A stretch of DNA of 64,000 bases from Pseudopedobacter alpinus (GTDB lineage Bacteria; Bacteroidota; Bacteroidia; Sphingobacteriales; Sphingobacteriaceae): the NCBI RefSeq assembly GCF_042684645.1, contig NZ_JBHULV010000038.1, positions 1 to 64,000 of the forward strand. The letters are read 5' to 3'. Shown here one piece after another: positions 46,179-55,599 of this stretch (position 1 is its first letter; each line of letters begins with the position of its first letter). Both the position numbers and the translations under genes were made by a program. Below the pieces are notes generated by a model. That model worked only from the letters and a program-made list of their open reading frames with translations, searched no databases and was not told the DNA's origin.

Positions 46179-49001
46179 CTATTTCACCAATTCAAACCCC
46201 CAATTTTTTCCTTTTTCTGTTGCAGGTACTCCTTTAATCATCCAAACTGGCGCAGGTGCATCTTTTAGGTAGTGGTCAAAAAATTGTTGCTCCCTAATTG
46301 ATATGTCTTTTCGGTTTTCTCGTTTTATTAAGTTATGCTCCTCGCCGTTATAATTAAGCATCCAAACTGGCTTACCTAATCTACGCAATGCCGTAAACAT
46401 TTCAATCCCTTGGTACCAAGGCACAGCTCCGTCTCCATCATTTGCCATAATTACAACTGGTGTTTGCACATTTGGCATTTTAAACAAAGGCGAGTTTTCT
46501 ACATACAACTCTGGCTTTTCCCAAATAGTTGCTCCAATCCTACTCTGTGTTTTTTCATACTGAAACTGCCTATTCATTCCGCTTTGCCAACGTATGCCAC
46601 CATAAGCAGAAAACATATTTACCACTGGTGCACCAGACCATGCAGCAGCATATTTATTATTTACTGTAATTAAATGTGCAACTTGATAACCACCCCAACT
46701 TTGTCCTTGGATACCAATTTTAGCAGCATTAACCCATGTGTTTTTTGCTAAAAAATCAACTCCAGAATTAATAAACTCTTCTGCAGATTTTCCCGGATAA
46801 CCAATTTCGTAACTAATATCTGGCGTAAACACCAAATAACCATTACTTACAAAATAGCTTATATTTAAACGAGAAGGTGTTGGTGCTGGTGCTTGATAGT
46901 TAAATAAATTATCAGAAACTTTCTCATAAAAATACACCAACATTGGGTACTTTTTATTTGGGTCAAAATCTTCTGGTTTATATAAAACTCCGGTTGCTTT
47001 GTATCCTTTTGGAGTTGTCCAGTTTACCAATTCTGCTGTTCCCCAATTGTAATTACTTTGTTGAAGATTGATGTCACTTAATTTCTCTTCAGACTTAAAA
47101 TCTGATGAAAAATATACGTTTGCTGATTCTTTGTAGTTGTCTTTTTCGTAAATATATTGGTTAATATCTTTCGCTTTAATTGGGGTAGAAAAACTGTAAT
47201 CATCCATTACAATTTTAATGGGATTACCAATTTTTGATAAAGAATGACTGTAAAAACCGTTTTGTTTGTTCACGTTATTAAAAGCAGTTAATAAAATATC
47301 TCCTTTTAATTTAATGGCCTTCTTTTCCTTATCTAAATGTATGTATCTAAAAGTTATTTGATTGGTACGTCCGTAGCCGTTCGTTAAATTTTTACCTAAA
47401 CCTGTTTCTGGGTTGTATGCCCAAATATCATATCTATCGTAAATTAAAATTTGTTTTTCATCTTCGGTAAAACCGGCGTAGCTATAATCACTAGCATCAT
47501 CAGGTACATCATTTTCTTCGTCTCCAAAACTAATCCCTTTTGCTTGTAAAAGTTTTACTTTTTTACTTGTTAAATTACTGTAAGTGTACCAATTTTGTTC
47601 TTTTCTATCAAACCAAGCAACATAATTACCTTTAGGCGAAAATCTATAATTTGCCCTAGCATCTTTATTAATTAATGTTTTATTTCCTGTTGCAAGATTA
47701 TAAATATATGCACTTCTTAAAGTTGAACCTTCCCACTGCATAGATACTCTGTTCCCATAATCAGAAGAAATTAAAGCAAAATCTCCGTTAGCATCTTCTG
47801 GTAAATCAACGTTATTTAGTTCTTCGGTTGCTATTTGAGTAAATTTACCACTCTTTAAATCAACCATCGCTAAATAGCTCTCTTTCAGCTTTCTGCTTAA
47901 GTTTGCCAACTGCATAGGCTGCAAATAATCATCCTGATAATTCCATATATCCACTTTAGCAACTTCAAAATCTACTATGGTAGTATCTTTTGCAACAGGT
48001 ATTGGTGCTGTACCAAAAAACAACCTATTCCCGTTTTTGCTAAAAAACACTTTGCCATTTTCACTTACAGTATTTTCTAATGGCATGCCAGCAGTGTTTT
48101 TTGTAACTACAACGTTAGCACTATCCGTTTTAAAGTTGTATAAATATAAATCAAATGGCTTTACTAAAGCTTTTTCTGCACTTTTATTACCTACAAAAGC
48201 CAATTGATTTGCTTCTTCATCAAAAACAAAATTTTTATAAATTCCTTTACCAGACGTAAGATTTGTTGTTTTTTTAGTAGCAATTTCAAATATAAAAACA
48301 CCAGCTTTAGTAGCGGAATCTTTTTTTACTGCTGTGGCATTATATAATAGGTATGCTCCATTTTTGCTTAACAAATAATCTGTAACACCTTTAAAAGTTA
48401 CATCGTTGTTACTTTTTAAATACTTTAAAACTAAAACAGTTCCCTCTTTTGAAGCCGCTGGTTTAGCTTCTTCATCAGCAAAGAAATAATCACTGTCAGT
48501 TTTTTTATTTGGCTTTTTTGCTTTTGTAGTATCTGCTAGTTCTTTATCCAGTAAATAAACTAAAACATTACTATTATTTTCTGGCAATGCAAAAGATTTT
48601 ACATTAGCTATTTTCTGTAAATTTTTACTGCCAAAATTTAAAATCCCTAAAGAATCTTTGGGCATTTCATCAGGCTTTTTCTTTTTAATTTTTGCTTTTC
48701 TTACATCGGCATAACTTGGCTTAATTAAAAAAGCTAAAAACTCTTCGTCTTTTGTAAAAGAAAAATTTTCTACCCTTGGGTAGTTAAAAGCAATTGCAGT
48801 TGTTTTCGGGTTTTTTACAAATAAATTGGCATCACCAGCCTGTGGTGTAACACTATAACCAACCCACTTAGCTTGGATACTAATTTGTTTGTTAGCTACA
48901 TTTTGCCATTCATCGTAAACAGAATGATTTAAGGGCGCTTTTTGCCCAAAAGTTAAAAGTGCGCAAAATGTGAATGAAGATAAAAGTATTATTTTTCGCA
49001 T
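46179..49001 (-). CDS. Secreted S9-family (prolyl oligopeptidase-like) peptidase
   Basis: Exported peptidase of 940 residues. A signal peptide (cleaved after LTFGQ) precedes an N-terminal seven-bladed propeller-like region and an alpha/beta-hydrolase domain. The nucleophile Ser lies in GQSWGGYQVAH, the catalytic Asp in ANDGDGAVPW and His in NGEEHNLIK. S9 enzymes of this kind in Bacteroidota are periplasmic and process peptides. It stands alone with its own terminator. Confidence 0.93.
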   Translation of the reverse strand: MRKIILLSSFTFCALLTFGQKAPLNHSVYDEWQNVANKQISIQAKWVGYSVTPQAGDANLFVKNPKTTAIAFNYPRVENFSFTKDEEFLAFLIKPSYADVRKAKIKKKKPDEMPKDSLGILNFGSKNLQKIANVKSFALPENNSNVLVYLLDKELADTTKAKKPNKKTDSDYFFADEEAKPAASKEGTVLVLKYLKSNNDVTFKGVTDYLLSKNGAYLLYNATAVKKDSATKAGVFIFEIATKKTTNLTSGKGIYKNFVFDEEANQLAFVGNKSAEKALVKPFDLYLYNFKTDSANVVVTKNTAGMPLENTVSENGKVFFSKNGNRLFFGTAPIPVAKDTTIVDFEVAKVDIWNYQDDYLQPMQLANLSRKLKESYLAMVDLKSGKFTQIATEELNNVDLPEDANGDFALISSDYGNRVSMQWEGSTLRSAYIYNLATGNKTLINKDARANYRFSPKGNYVAWFDRKEQNWYTYSNLTSKKVKLLQAKGISFGDEENDVPDDASDYSYAGFTEDEKQILIYDRYDIWAYNPETGLGKNLTNGYGRTNQITFRYIHLDKEKKAIKLKGDILLTAFNNVNKQNGFYSHSLSKIGNPIKIVMDDYSFSTPIKAKDINQYIYEKDNYKESANVYFSSDFKSEEKLSDINLQQSNYNWGTAELVNWTTPKGYKATGVLYKPEDFDPNKKYPMLVYFYEKVSDNLFNYQAPAPTPSRLNISYFVSNGYLVFTPDISYEIGYPGKSAEEFINSGVDFLAKNTWVNAAKIGIQGQSWGGYQVAHLITVNNKYAAAWSGAPVVNMFSAYGGIRWQSGMNRQFQYEKTQSRIGATIWEKPELYVENSPLFKMPNVQTPVVIMANDGDGAVPWYQGIEMFTALRRLGKPVWMLNYNGEEHNLIKRENRKDISIREQQFFDHYLKDAPAPVWMIKGVPATEKGKNWGFELVK

Positions 49002-49090
49002 ATCAGAAATTAAATATTTCTTAAATATGCTTAAAGTTCAATTTATAAGTAGATTAAGCACTAAAATATTACAATTGCACTATGATAGTT

Positions 49091-50401
49091 TTATAATGTA
49101 CGTTCTTTTATTTTTAAGAGTTGTTTTTCTAAAAACTCATAAGGTAATTTTTTCTTTTTAGCCATGTCTATCGCTATTTGTTGATTATATTCTGATTCTT
49201 TATAGTAACCGGATAAATAAAGTAAATGTGCATACGTATCATAAAAACCATAAACATCCTGCAATTCTAAAGCTCTTTTACTCCAAGCTAAAGCTTTAGA
49301 AATATAAAATGGATTTTTTGTACCCGTTTGAATTACATAAGCTGCGGCATTATTAAGTTCGTAAGCAACAGGTTGAGGAAGGTTACTGTACGAAAAAAAC
49401 ATTTTTCCTTTAATACCAGAAGTATTTATTTTTTTTGAATCTTCAATCTTTCTTCTATCTGCAGAATCTTTACTTATATTCAAATAATATCTATCGTAAA
49501 AATAAGAGGCAGTTCTTAAAAAATTAGCAGTATCCTTAACTGCTTTATAATAAGAAATTAATTTGCTTGTAGCATTTAAATCTGCTTGGACATAGTTTTT
49601 ACCCCAGCTTAGCCTAGTATAATTTGATGCTGCATTAGCCCAAGCAAAAGATTTATTTTTTACTGCTACATTCATAGTATTTGTAATAATTGTTTCGTCT
49701 ATTTCTTTCAATACATTAATAGGTTCTGTTTTATAAATGCTATCAATTATTTTGCTGTTTACAGAAATTAAACGATGTGCTTTCCCTTGAGCTAAAGGCC
49801 CCGCTTTTAAAATAAACAGTACTTCATTATAATCACTTAACTCCGGAACTTCAAGAAAATCAATATATTTATCAATTAAAAAATAATTAGAAGTAATTCC
49901 TAAACTCATTCTTTTTTTAATATAATTTTTCAAGAAATACCTATCAAATTTCCCTGCTTTATATTCATCATCATAATCAATTATAGATTTTTCTTTATTT
50001 AAGACATTAACTTTTTTTATAGTTTCTAAAAATTCATTGGTTTGATTGTAAATCCCAAAATCAATAAAAATCAATCCTCCCTTAACATCAAAATAAAGTA
50101 AACATGGAAAAAAACTTATGTTAAAATTTCTAAGATACCTTGATAGCTCTATTTCTGAAGAGTTACCTCTGTAATTTATAAAATCTTTATTTAAAATTTT
50201 GATGATATCAGGATTAGAAATTTCTTTTTTTAAATTTTCATTAGAAAATTCACTATCAATTCTAATAAGTAAAATTTTACTTAAACTCTTTGATTTTTCT
50301 TGTGCTAATATTAAAGATTCCTCATAATTGATAGTTTGTGCGTTACAATAATTTGTTTCAATTACAAGGAATAGCAAAATTGCAGATAGTATATTTTTCA
50401 T
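49091..50401 (-). CDS. Secreted thioredoxin-fold/TPR-like protein without CxxC
   Basis: The 436-residue product has a signal peptide (to YCNAQ). The N-terminal 130 residues look like a thioredoxin-like fold (SKILLIRIDSEFSNENL, then FPCLLYFDVKGGLIFID) but lack a CxxC pair, so redox activity is not expected. The C-terminal 250 residues are helical and TPR-like, ending in a motif-rich block (AWSKRALELQDVYGFYDTYA). Function unknown. Confidence 0.65.
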   Translation of the reverse strand: MKNILSAILLFLVIETNYCNAQTINYEESLILAQEKSKSLSKILLIRIDSEFSNENLKKEISNPDIIKILNKDFINYRGNSSEIELSRYLRNFNISFFPCLLYFDVKGGLIFIDFGIYNQTNEFLETIKKVNVLNKEKSIIDYDDEYKAGKFDRYFLKNYIKKRMSLGITSNYFLIDKYIDFLEVPELSDYNEVLFILKAGPLAQGKAHRLISVNSKIIDSIYKTEPINVLKEIDETIITNTMNVAVKNKSFAWANAASNYTRLSWGKNYVQADLNATSKLISYYKAVKDTANFLRTASYFYDRYYLNISKDSADRRKIEDSKKINTSGIKGKMFFSYSNLPQPVAYELNNAAAYVIQTGTKNPFYISKALAWSKRALELQDVYGFYDTYAHLLYLSGYYKESEYNQQIAIDMAKKKKLPYEFLEKQLLKIKERTL

Positions 50402-50467
50402 ATTGGGTTAGGTAAAATAACTTATAAAGTTAAACACTAAAAGTAGTTTAAATTATTGATTAATATT

Positions 50468-50817
50468 TTAATATTTTTTACTTTGTTGCACCCTGTAAAG
50501 CGTCATTTCTTTTATGAACTTTAAAGGTAAGGGTTCATTTAAAGGAAATTGTTTAGCGCCTTTTGCACATTTATATCCACTAATTTCATCTTTAAAATAA
50601 ACCAAAGCCTCAATCCAATATGATATTTATAGGCTGCAAAGTGAACCAAATTGCCATTCAATTTAAAAGTGGGAATACCATAACTGATGGTTTCCTTTGC
50701 CTCAGGTAAAACCTCTTTAATTGTCTGCCTAATTGTTTGTAAACATTGTTGAGTTTCTGTTGGGAAACCGGCAATATATTGGTCTATATTAATTATTTTA
50801 TCACTTATCATTTTCAA
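50468..50817 (-). pseudogene. DUF1801 (YdhG-like) pseudogene with a deletion frameshift
   Basis: The first 67 residues match the DUF1801 family well (IDQYIAGFPTETQQCLQTIR, then ISYGIPTFKLNGNLVHFAAYKYHIG). At that point the frame changes. The continuous open frame reads non-family sequence to 50539. The other frame continues from the next bases as IEALVYFKDEISGYKCAKGA, then QFPLNEPLPLKFIKEMTLYRV, to a stop at 50468, exactly the family's C-terminal half. The usual FYPTPSG between HIG and IEA is missing, so about 22 bases appear deleted. Sequencing error is possible but does not explain the lost seven residues. Confidence 0.85.
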
Positions 50818-50954
50818 ATGGCATCAAATTATCAATTTTATAATTTAACTATTTGTAAATCAAATCCTGATTTTAGAGCATAATTAAAATAAAACTCTTA
50901 ATTATATATCCCACAATAGTTAAATATTTAACAAATTAATAATAATTCTTTTTC

Positions 50955-50987
50955 TTTGACAATTTGTAGGTATTTAAATTATATTTG
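50955..50987 (+). promoter_or_regulatory. Candidate promoter of gatB
   Basis: TATATTTG at 50980-50987 matches the -7 consensus TAnnTTTG, and TTTG at 50955-50958 is a -33 candidate with a 21-base spacer. The ATG is 46 bases downstream. Confidence 0.5.
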
Positions 50988-51032
50988 AAAATCACAACAA
51001 AACAAGCCTTTTGGTAAACTTTTAATTACAAA

Positions 51033-52502
51033 ATGAATCTTATTTTAAACAATTTTGAACAGTACGAAGCTGTAATTGGTCTAGAAGTGCATGTTCAATT
51101 ATCTACAGCATCTAAAGCATTTTGTTCAGATTCAGCAACCTTTGGTAATTTACCAAATCAAAATATAAGCGCAGTTTCTTTGGGCCTACCTGGCGCATTA
51201 CCCATTGGTAATGAGAAAGCTATTAAATATGCTACCAAATTAGGTTTAGCAATTGATAGTAAAATAAATCAATACAATTTCTTTGATAGGAAGAATTATT
51301 TCTATGCAGATTTGCCTAAAGGTTACCAAATTACGCAAGATAATGAACCTATTTGTTTAGGTGGAAAATTAAAAATTAGGTTGGAGAATGGAACTGAAAA
51401 AGACATTATTCTTAACAGAATTCACATGGAAGAAGATGCTGGAAAAAGCATTCACGATGTTGACCTAAAATACTCTTACATTGATTTAAACAGAGCTGGT
51501 GTAGCACTTTTAGAGGTCGTTACTGAGCCCATGATTAGTTCTGGCGATGAGGCTGCTGCTTATTTAACAGAACTTAGAAAGTTAGTACGCTATTTAGAAA
51601 TTTGCGATGGGAATATGGAAGAAGGTTCTATGCGTTGCGATGCAAACGTTTCTGTAAGATTAAAAGGAGAAACCAAGTTAGGCAACCGTTGTGAAGTTAA
51701 AAATCTTAATTCCATTAAAAACGTTCAAAGAGCAATTGAACATGAAATAGAGCGTCAAATTAATTTGATTAATAAAGGAGAATCTATTGCACAAAACACA
51801 TTAAATTTTGATGCTGTAACTGGTAAAACTACTCCGCTAAGATCAAAAGAAATGGCAAATGATTATCGCTATTTCCCTGAACCAGATCTATTACCAATTG
51901 TAATTTCTGATGAATATTTAGCTCAAATAAAAGCTGATTTACCTGCATTACCAGAAGAACTTTATCAAAAGTTTACGCAAGAAATGAGTTTGCCAAGTTA
52001 TGATGCTTTGGTGTTAACATCAGAAAAATATGTTGCAAATTATTTTCTAGAGGTTTGTAATTTTACAAAAAATTATAAAATGGCTTCTAATTGGGTAATG
52101 GGAGCTATAAAATCTTATGTGAATGAGAAACAAATTACCTTCAAACAATTAGACATTCCTGCCAAAGAAATTGCATCAATAATTAATTTAGTAGAAAGCG
52201 GTACCATTACAAATAACCAAGCAAAAGACAAGCTTTTTGTTGAGTTATGTAAAAATCCTGATGCTATAGTTTCCGATTTAGTTAAACAATTAAATTTAGG
52301 AGTTAGCCAAAATACCAACGAATTAGATGGTTTCATTTTACAAGCAATTGAGAAATTTCCAGATAAAGTAAAAGAATACCATAATGGTAAAAAAGGAGTT
52401 ATAGGTTTGTTTATGGGCGAGGTAATGAAATTATCTCATGGAAAAGTTGATCCTAAAAAAACGAATCAACTTATTATTGATAAAATTGAGAGTTTAAAAT
52501 GA
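51033..52502 (+). CDS. gatB: Asp-tRNA(Asn)/Glu-tRNA(Gln) amidotransferase subunit B
   Basis: Subunit of the GatCAB transamidosome that converts misacylated Glu-tRNA(Gln) or Asp-tRNA(Asn). The GatB domain is complete, with the signatures EVHVQLSTASKAFC, GLPGALPIGN, RKNYFYADLPKGYQI and the zinc-region and YRYFPEPDLLP blocks, followed by the helical tail domain. At 489 residues it is full length. gatA and gatC are not adjacent. It overlaps the next gene by 4 bases (ATGA). Confidence 0.96.
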   Translation: MNLILNNFEQYEAVIGLEVHVQLSTASKAFCSDSATFGNLPNQNISAVSLGLPGALPIGNEKAIKYATKLGLAIDSKINQYNFFDRKNYFYADLPKGYQITQDNEPICLGGKLKIRLENGTEKDIILNRIHMEEDAGKSIHDVDLKYSYIDLNRAGVALLEVVTEPMISSGDEAAAYLTELRKLVRYLEICDGNMEEGSMRCDANVSVRLKGETKLGNRCEVKNLNSIKNVQRAIEHEIERQINLINKGESIAQNTLNFDAVTGKTTPLRSKEMANDYRYFPEPDLLPIVISDEYLAQIKADLPALPEELYQKFTQEMSLPSYDALVLTSEKYVANYFLEVCNFTKNYKMASNWVMGAIKSYVNEKQITFKQLDIPAKEIASIINLVESGTITNNQAKDKLFVELCKNPDAIVSDLVKQLNLGVSQNTNELDGFILQAIEKFPDKVKEYHNGKKGVIGLFMGEVMKLSHGKVDPKKTNQLIIDKIESLK

Positions 52503-53620
52503 GAAAACAGTTTTTTTTAGCATTATTTGGTCTAGTACTTATTTTTAATAATTGCACCAATAAAAAAGAATTTATAATTAACGGCAAACTATCAAATATT
52601 GGCGATGCTAAAAAAGTTTACCTTTTAGTTTTAGATAACTTGGGTCAAATGAAACCCGTTGACTCTACTTTTTTAGATGAAAACCATGAATTTACTTTAA
52701 AAGCTAAAAGTGAAAACCCCGAGTTTTACCAGGTAGCTATTGGGCAAAGAGGTTATTTTGTAATAGGAGAAATTGGTGATGAAATAGAGCTTATAGCTGA
52801 TTTATCAAGTGCGGCATCAGTTTATCAATTAGAAGGTTCTGAAGAGGCTGAAAAAATAACAGAGTATAACAAAATAACTTCTTATTATTCTCAAAAAAAT
52901 GGTGAATTAGCAGAAAAATACAGCAAATTGATCGCATCTGCACCAGGTAAAAAAGATGCTTTAATTGCAGCATACACAGAAAAATCAGAAGAAATTGCAG
53001 AACCCTTTTTAAAAAAATCTTTTGAATTTATTGATAAAAACTCAAAAAGTTTAACTGCTTTTTTTGCGGCAAATATTATAACAGGCGTTAAACACGATGC
53101 TTATGAAAACAAACTAATTGCATATAGTAAGCAAGCAAAAGAAAATTTCCCTAATAACCAATCTATACAAACATTTGCTAAACAAATGGAAATGGCAGAA
53201 AAGGTTGCTGTTGGACAAATTGCACCAGAAATTACCGCTCAAGGCACTGATGGCAAAATAATTAAGCTTTCCGATTTTAAAGGTAAATATGTATTAATTG
53301 ATTTTTGGGCTTCTTGGTGTGCACCATGTAGGCAAGAGAATCCTAATTTAGTGGCATCATTCAATAAATTCAAATCTAAAAACTTCACAGTTTTAGGTTT
53401 TTCTTTAGATGAAGATAAAGCAGCATGGGAAAAAGCCATCAAATCTGATAAATTAGATTGGGCTCAGGTATCAGAATTAAAGCAATGGGACTCACCAACT
53501 GCCCTACTTTACAATGTTAGTGCAATTCCGTCATCTTTTTTGATAGATCCAAGCGGTAATATTATTGCAAAAAATTTAAGAGGAGAAAAATTGAATGATT
53601 TCCTAAACAAAACATTATAA
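52499..53620 (+). CDS. TlpA-family thiol-disulfide lipoprotein
   Basis: Bacteroidota-type TlpA: a lipoprotein signal (IFNNC, Cys19), an N-terminal DUF4369-like beta domain, a helical middle part, and a C-terminal redoxin domain with the catalytic Cys274-Ala-Pro-Cys277 in WASWCAPCRQE. A cis-Pro region (SAIPSSFLID) is present. It probably acts as a periplasmic thiol reductase. It is translationally coupled to gatB, with no obvious functional link. Confidence 0.92.
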   Translation: MRKQFFLALFGLVLIFNNCTNKKEFIINGKLSNIGDAKKVYLLVLDNLGQMKPVDSTFLDENHEFTLKAKSENPEFYQVAIGQRGYFVIGEIGDEIELIADLSSAASVYQLEGSEEAEKITEYNKITSYYSQKNGELAEKYSKLIASAPGKKDALIAAYTEKSEEIAEPFLKKSFEFIDKNSKSLTAFFAANIITGVKHDAYENKLIAYSKQAKENFPNNQSIQTFAKQMEMAEKVAVGQIAPEITAQGTDGKIIKLSDFKGKYVLIDFWASWCAPCRQENPNLVASFNKFKSKNFTVLGFSLDEDKAAWEKAIKSDKLDWAQVSELKQWDSPTALLYNVSAIPSSFLIDPSGNIIAKNLRGEKLNDFLNKTL

Positions 53621-53677
53621 CAAATAAAAAATTGATATATAGAAGATTAACAAGCTAGTTTTATTAAATTATTAATC

Positions 53678-53749
53678 TTAACAATTCTAAATTGTAATAA
53701 ATTGTTAAAGAATTGCAAACCTTAACAATTTATTAATATTATGTTAACC
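53678..53749 (+). promoter_or_regulatory. 11-bp-phased TTAACA repeats, Pho-box-like operator
   Basis: TTAACA (53722), TTAATA (53733) and TTAACC (53744) are spaced exactly 11 bp apart with 5-bp spacers. A further TTAACAATT lies at 53678 (4 x 11 bp upstream) and its inverse AATTGTT at 53700 (2 x 11). This matches the direct-repeat binding sites of PhoB/PhoP-type regulators, in particular the TTAACA box known from Bacillus PhoP. The -7-like TAAATTCG (53770-53777) follows 20 bases later with no -33 box, as in activator-dependent promoters. It lies in front of a PhoB-family gene, suggesting autoregulation. Confidence 0.6.
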
Positions 53750-53792
53750 TTTTTAAACATAAAACGCTCTAAATTCGTAACAAATAAAATTT

Positions 53793-54482
53793 ATGAATAC
53801 AAGCAAGCCCAAAATACTTATAGTTGATGATGAACCAGATATTCTGGAGCTGATTGAATATAATTTAAAAAAAGAAGGTTACCAGGTTTTTACCGCAAGT
53901 AATGGTCAAGAAGCGGTACAAGAAGCTCGCAAATCTATACCGGATCTAATCATTTTAGACATAATGATGCCTAAAATGGATGGTATTGAAGCTTGTCGGA
54001 TTTTGAGAGCAATGCCTGAATTCAAAAACACTTTCATGGTTTTCTTAACTGCAAGAAGTGAAGAGTATTCTGAAATTGCTGGTTTTAATGTTGGGGCAGA
54101 TGATTATATCGCAAAACCTATAAAACCTAGAGCGTTAATAAGTAGAATTAACGCAATTTTAAGGCGCAACACTCAAAGCGAAGAAATTATTGAAAATAAA
54201 ATTGAAATAGGCGATTTAGTTATTGATAGAGAAGCATTTTTGGTCTTTCAAAAAGGAGAAAAAGTTGTATTAGCTAAAAAAGAATTCGAATTGCTTTATT
54301 TATTAGCATCAAAACCTGGTAAAGTTTACACTCGTGAAGTTATCCTTAAAAATATTTGGGAAGATTCTGTTGTGGTAACTAATAGAACAATTGATGTGCA
54401 CATCAGAAAATTAAGAGAAAAATTAGGCGATGATTATGTAACAACCGTTAAAGGTGTAGGTTACAAATTTGAACTAGCATAA
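53793..54482 (+). CDS. PhoB/OmpR-family response regulator
   Basis: Receiver domain with DDEPD (12-16 region), phosphoacceptor Asp in LIILDIMMPKMDG and Lys in DYIAKPIKPRAL; then a winged-helix C-terminal domain (LAKKEFELLYLLASKPGKV ... TNRTIDVHIRKLREKLGDDY ... TVKGVGYKFE). At 229 residues it is full length. No histidine kinase is adjacent; the gene is closed by its own terminator. The phased operator upstream fits autoregulation. PhoB identity is suggested, not proven. Confidence 0.9.
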   Translation: MNTSKPKILIVDDEPDILELIEYNLKKEGYQVFTASNGQEAVQEARKSIPDLIILDIMMPKMDGIEACRILRAMPEFKNTFMVFLTARSEEYSEIAGFNVGADDYIAKPIKPRALISRINAILRRNTQSEEIIENKIEIGDLVIDREAFLVFQKGEKVVLAKKEFELLYLLASKPGKVYTREVILKNIWEDSVVVTNRTIDVHIRKLREKLGDDYVTTVKGVGYKFELA

Positions 54483-54487
54483 CATCT

Positions 54488-54524
54488 AATGTCCCTAATT
54501 AAAAATGTTAGGGACATTTTTTTT
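54488..54524 (+). terminator. Terminator of the response regulator gene
   Basis: AATGTCCCTAA (54488-54498) pairs perfectly with TTAGGGACATT (54508-54518), followed by six T residues. Confidence 0.93.
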
Positions 54525-54694
54525 ACAAAAAAACACCACTTTAATCCTTTCAACAGCATCATCCACACATTTTTTTCTTTAAATTTTTAATTGGTTTTAA
54601 AATACTATTCTAACCTATTATAATTTTAAAATCAAATTAATAAAATACACTGTATCAAATATTTTATTTTACCGAAAAACTGTATTTTTACAGC

Positions 54695-55576
54695 ATGATT
54701 GAACTTCCTGTTATTTCAGCAAATCAAATACAACGCAAACCAGATTGGTTAAGGGTGAAACTGCCAGTTGGTAAAGAATATGCACATGTAAGAGGTTTGG
54801 TTGATGAACATAAATTGCATACGATTTGTGAAAGCGGAAATTGCCCAAATATGGGTGAGTGTTGGGGTGCCGGTACAGCCACTTTTATGATATTAGGTAA
54901 TATTTGTACCCGTTCTTGCTCATTTTGTGCTGTTGCAACAGGTCGCCCTTTAGCTGTAGATTTAGACGAGCCTAATAGAGTTGCAAATTCTATTAAATTA
55001 ATGAATGTAAAACATGCTGTTATAACTTCTGTTGATAGAGACGATTTAAAAGATGGAGGTTCAATTATTTGGGCAGAAACCATTAAAGCAATCCGCAGTG
55101 AAAGTCCTCAAACTACTATGGAAACCTTAATTCCAGATTTTAAGGGTGTTTGGGAGAATTTATATAGACTTTGCGAACAAAAACCCGAAGTGGTTTCTCA
55201 TAATATTGAAACAGTAAGAAGATTAACCAAAGAAGTGAGGGTACAAGCTAAATACGATAGAAGTATGGAGTGTTTACAACGTATTTCTGAATTTGGTTTA
55301 AGAACTAAATCAGGCATAATGCTTGGTCTTGGAGAAACCGAAGCTGACGTTTTAGAAACCATGCAAGATTTGAAACAGGCTGGAGTGCATGTACTTACAA
55401 TAGGACAATATTTGCAACCAACAAAAAACCATCATCCTGTTGTGGATTGGATTCATCCTGACCAGTTTGCATTTTACAAAGAAAAGGGAAGAGAAATTGG
55501 CTTTAAATATGTAGAAAGCGGTCCTTTGGTACGGTCTTCGTACCATGCAGAAAAACACTTATTTGATTTTCAATAA
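54695..55576 (+). CDS. lipA: Lipoyl synthase
   Basis: Radical SAM enzyme that inserts two sulfurs into octanoyl-protein. Both clusters are visible: the auxiliary cluster cysteines C45, C50 and C56 in CESGNCPNMGEC, and the radical SAM cluster C71, C75 and C78 in CTRSCSFC. The C-terminal serine ligand region reads VRSSYHAEKH. At 293 residues it is full length. It supplies lipoate for E2 proteins such as that at 29212. The sigma factor gene follows at 55600 but functional linkage is not implied. Confidence 0.97.
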   Translation: MIELPVISANQIQRKPDWLRVKLPVGKEYAHVRGLVDEHKLHTICESGNCPNMGECWGAGTATFMILGNICTRSCSFCAVATGRPLAVDLDEPNRVANSIKLMNVKHAVITSVDRDDLKDGGSIIWAETIKAIRSESPQTTMETLIPDFKGVWENLYRLCEQKPEVVSHNIETVRRLTKEVRVQAKYDRSMECLQRISEFGLRTKSGIMLGLGETEADVLETMQDLKQAGVHVLTIGQYLQPTKNHHPVVDWIHPDQFAFYKEKGREIGFKYVESGPLVRSSYHAEKHLFDFQ

Positions 55577-55599
55577 ATCCTCTTTATCTTACACCAATT

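Noticed and set aside
53793..54482. A two-component pair including a kinase next to the PhoB-like regulator
   Set aside because: The neighbours are tlpA and lipA with a terminator between; no histidine kinase is adjacent, so the regulator is an orphan in this window.
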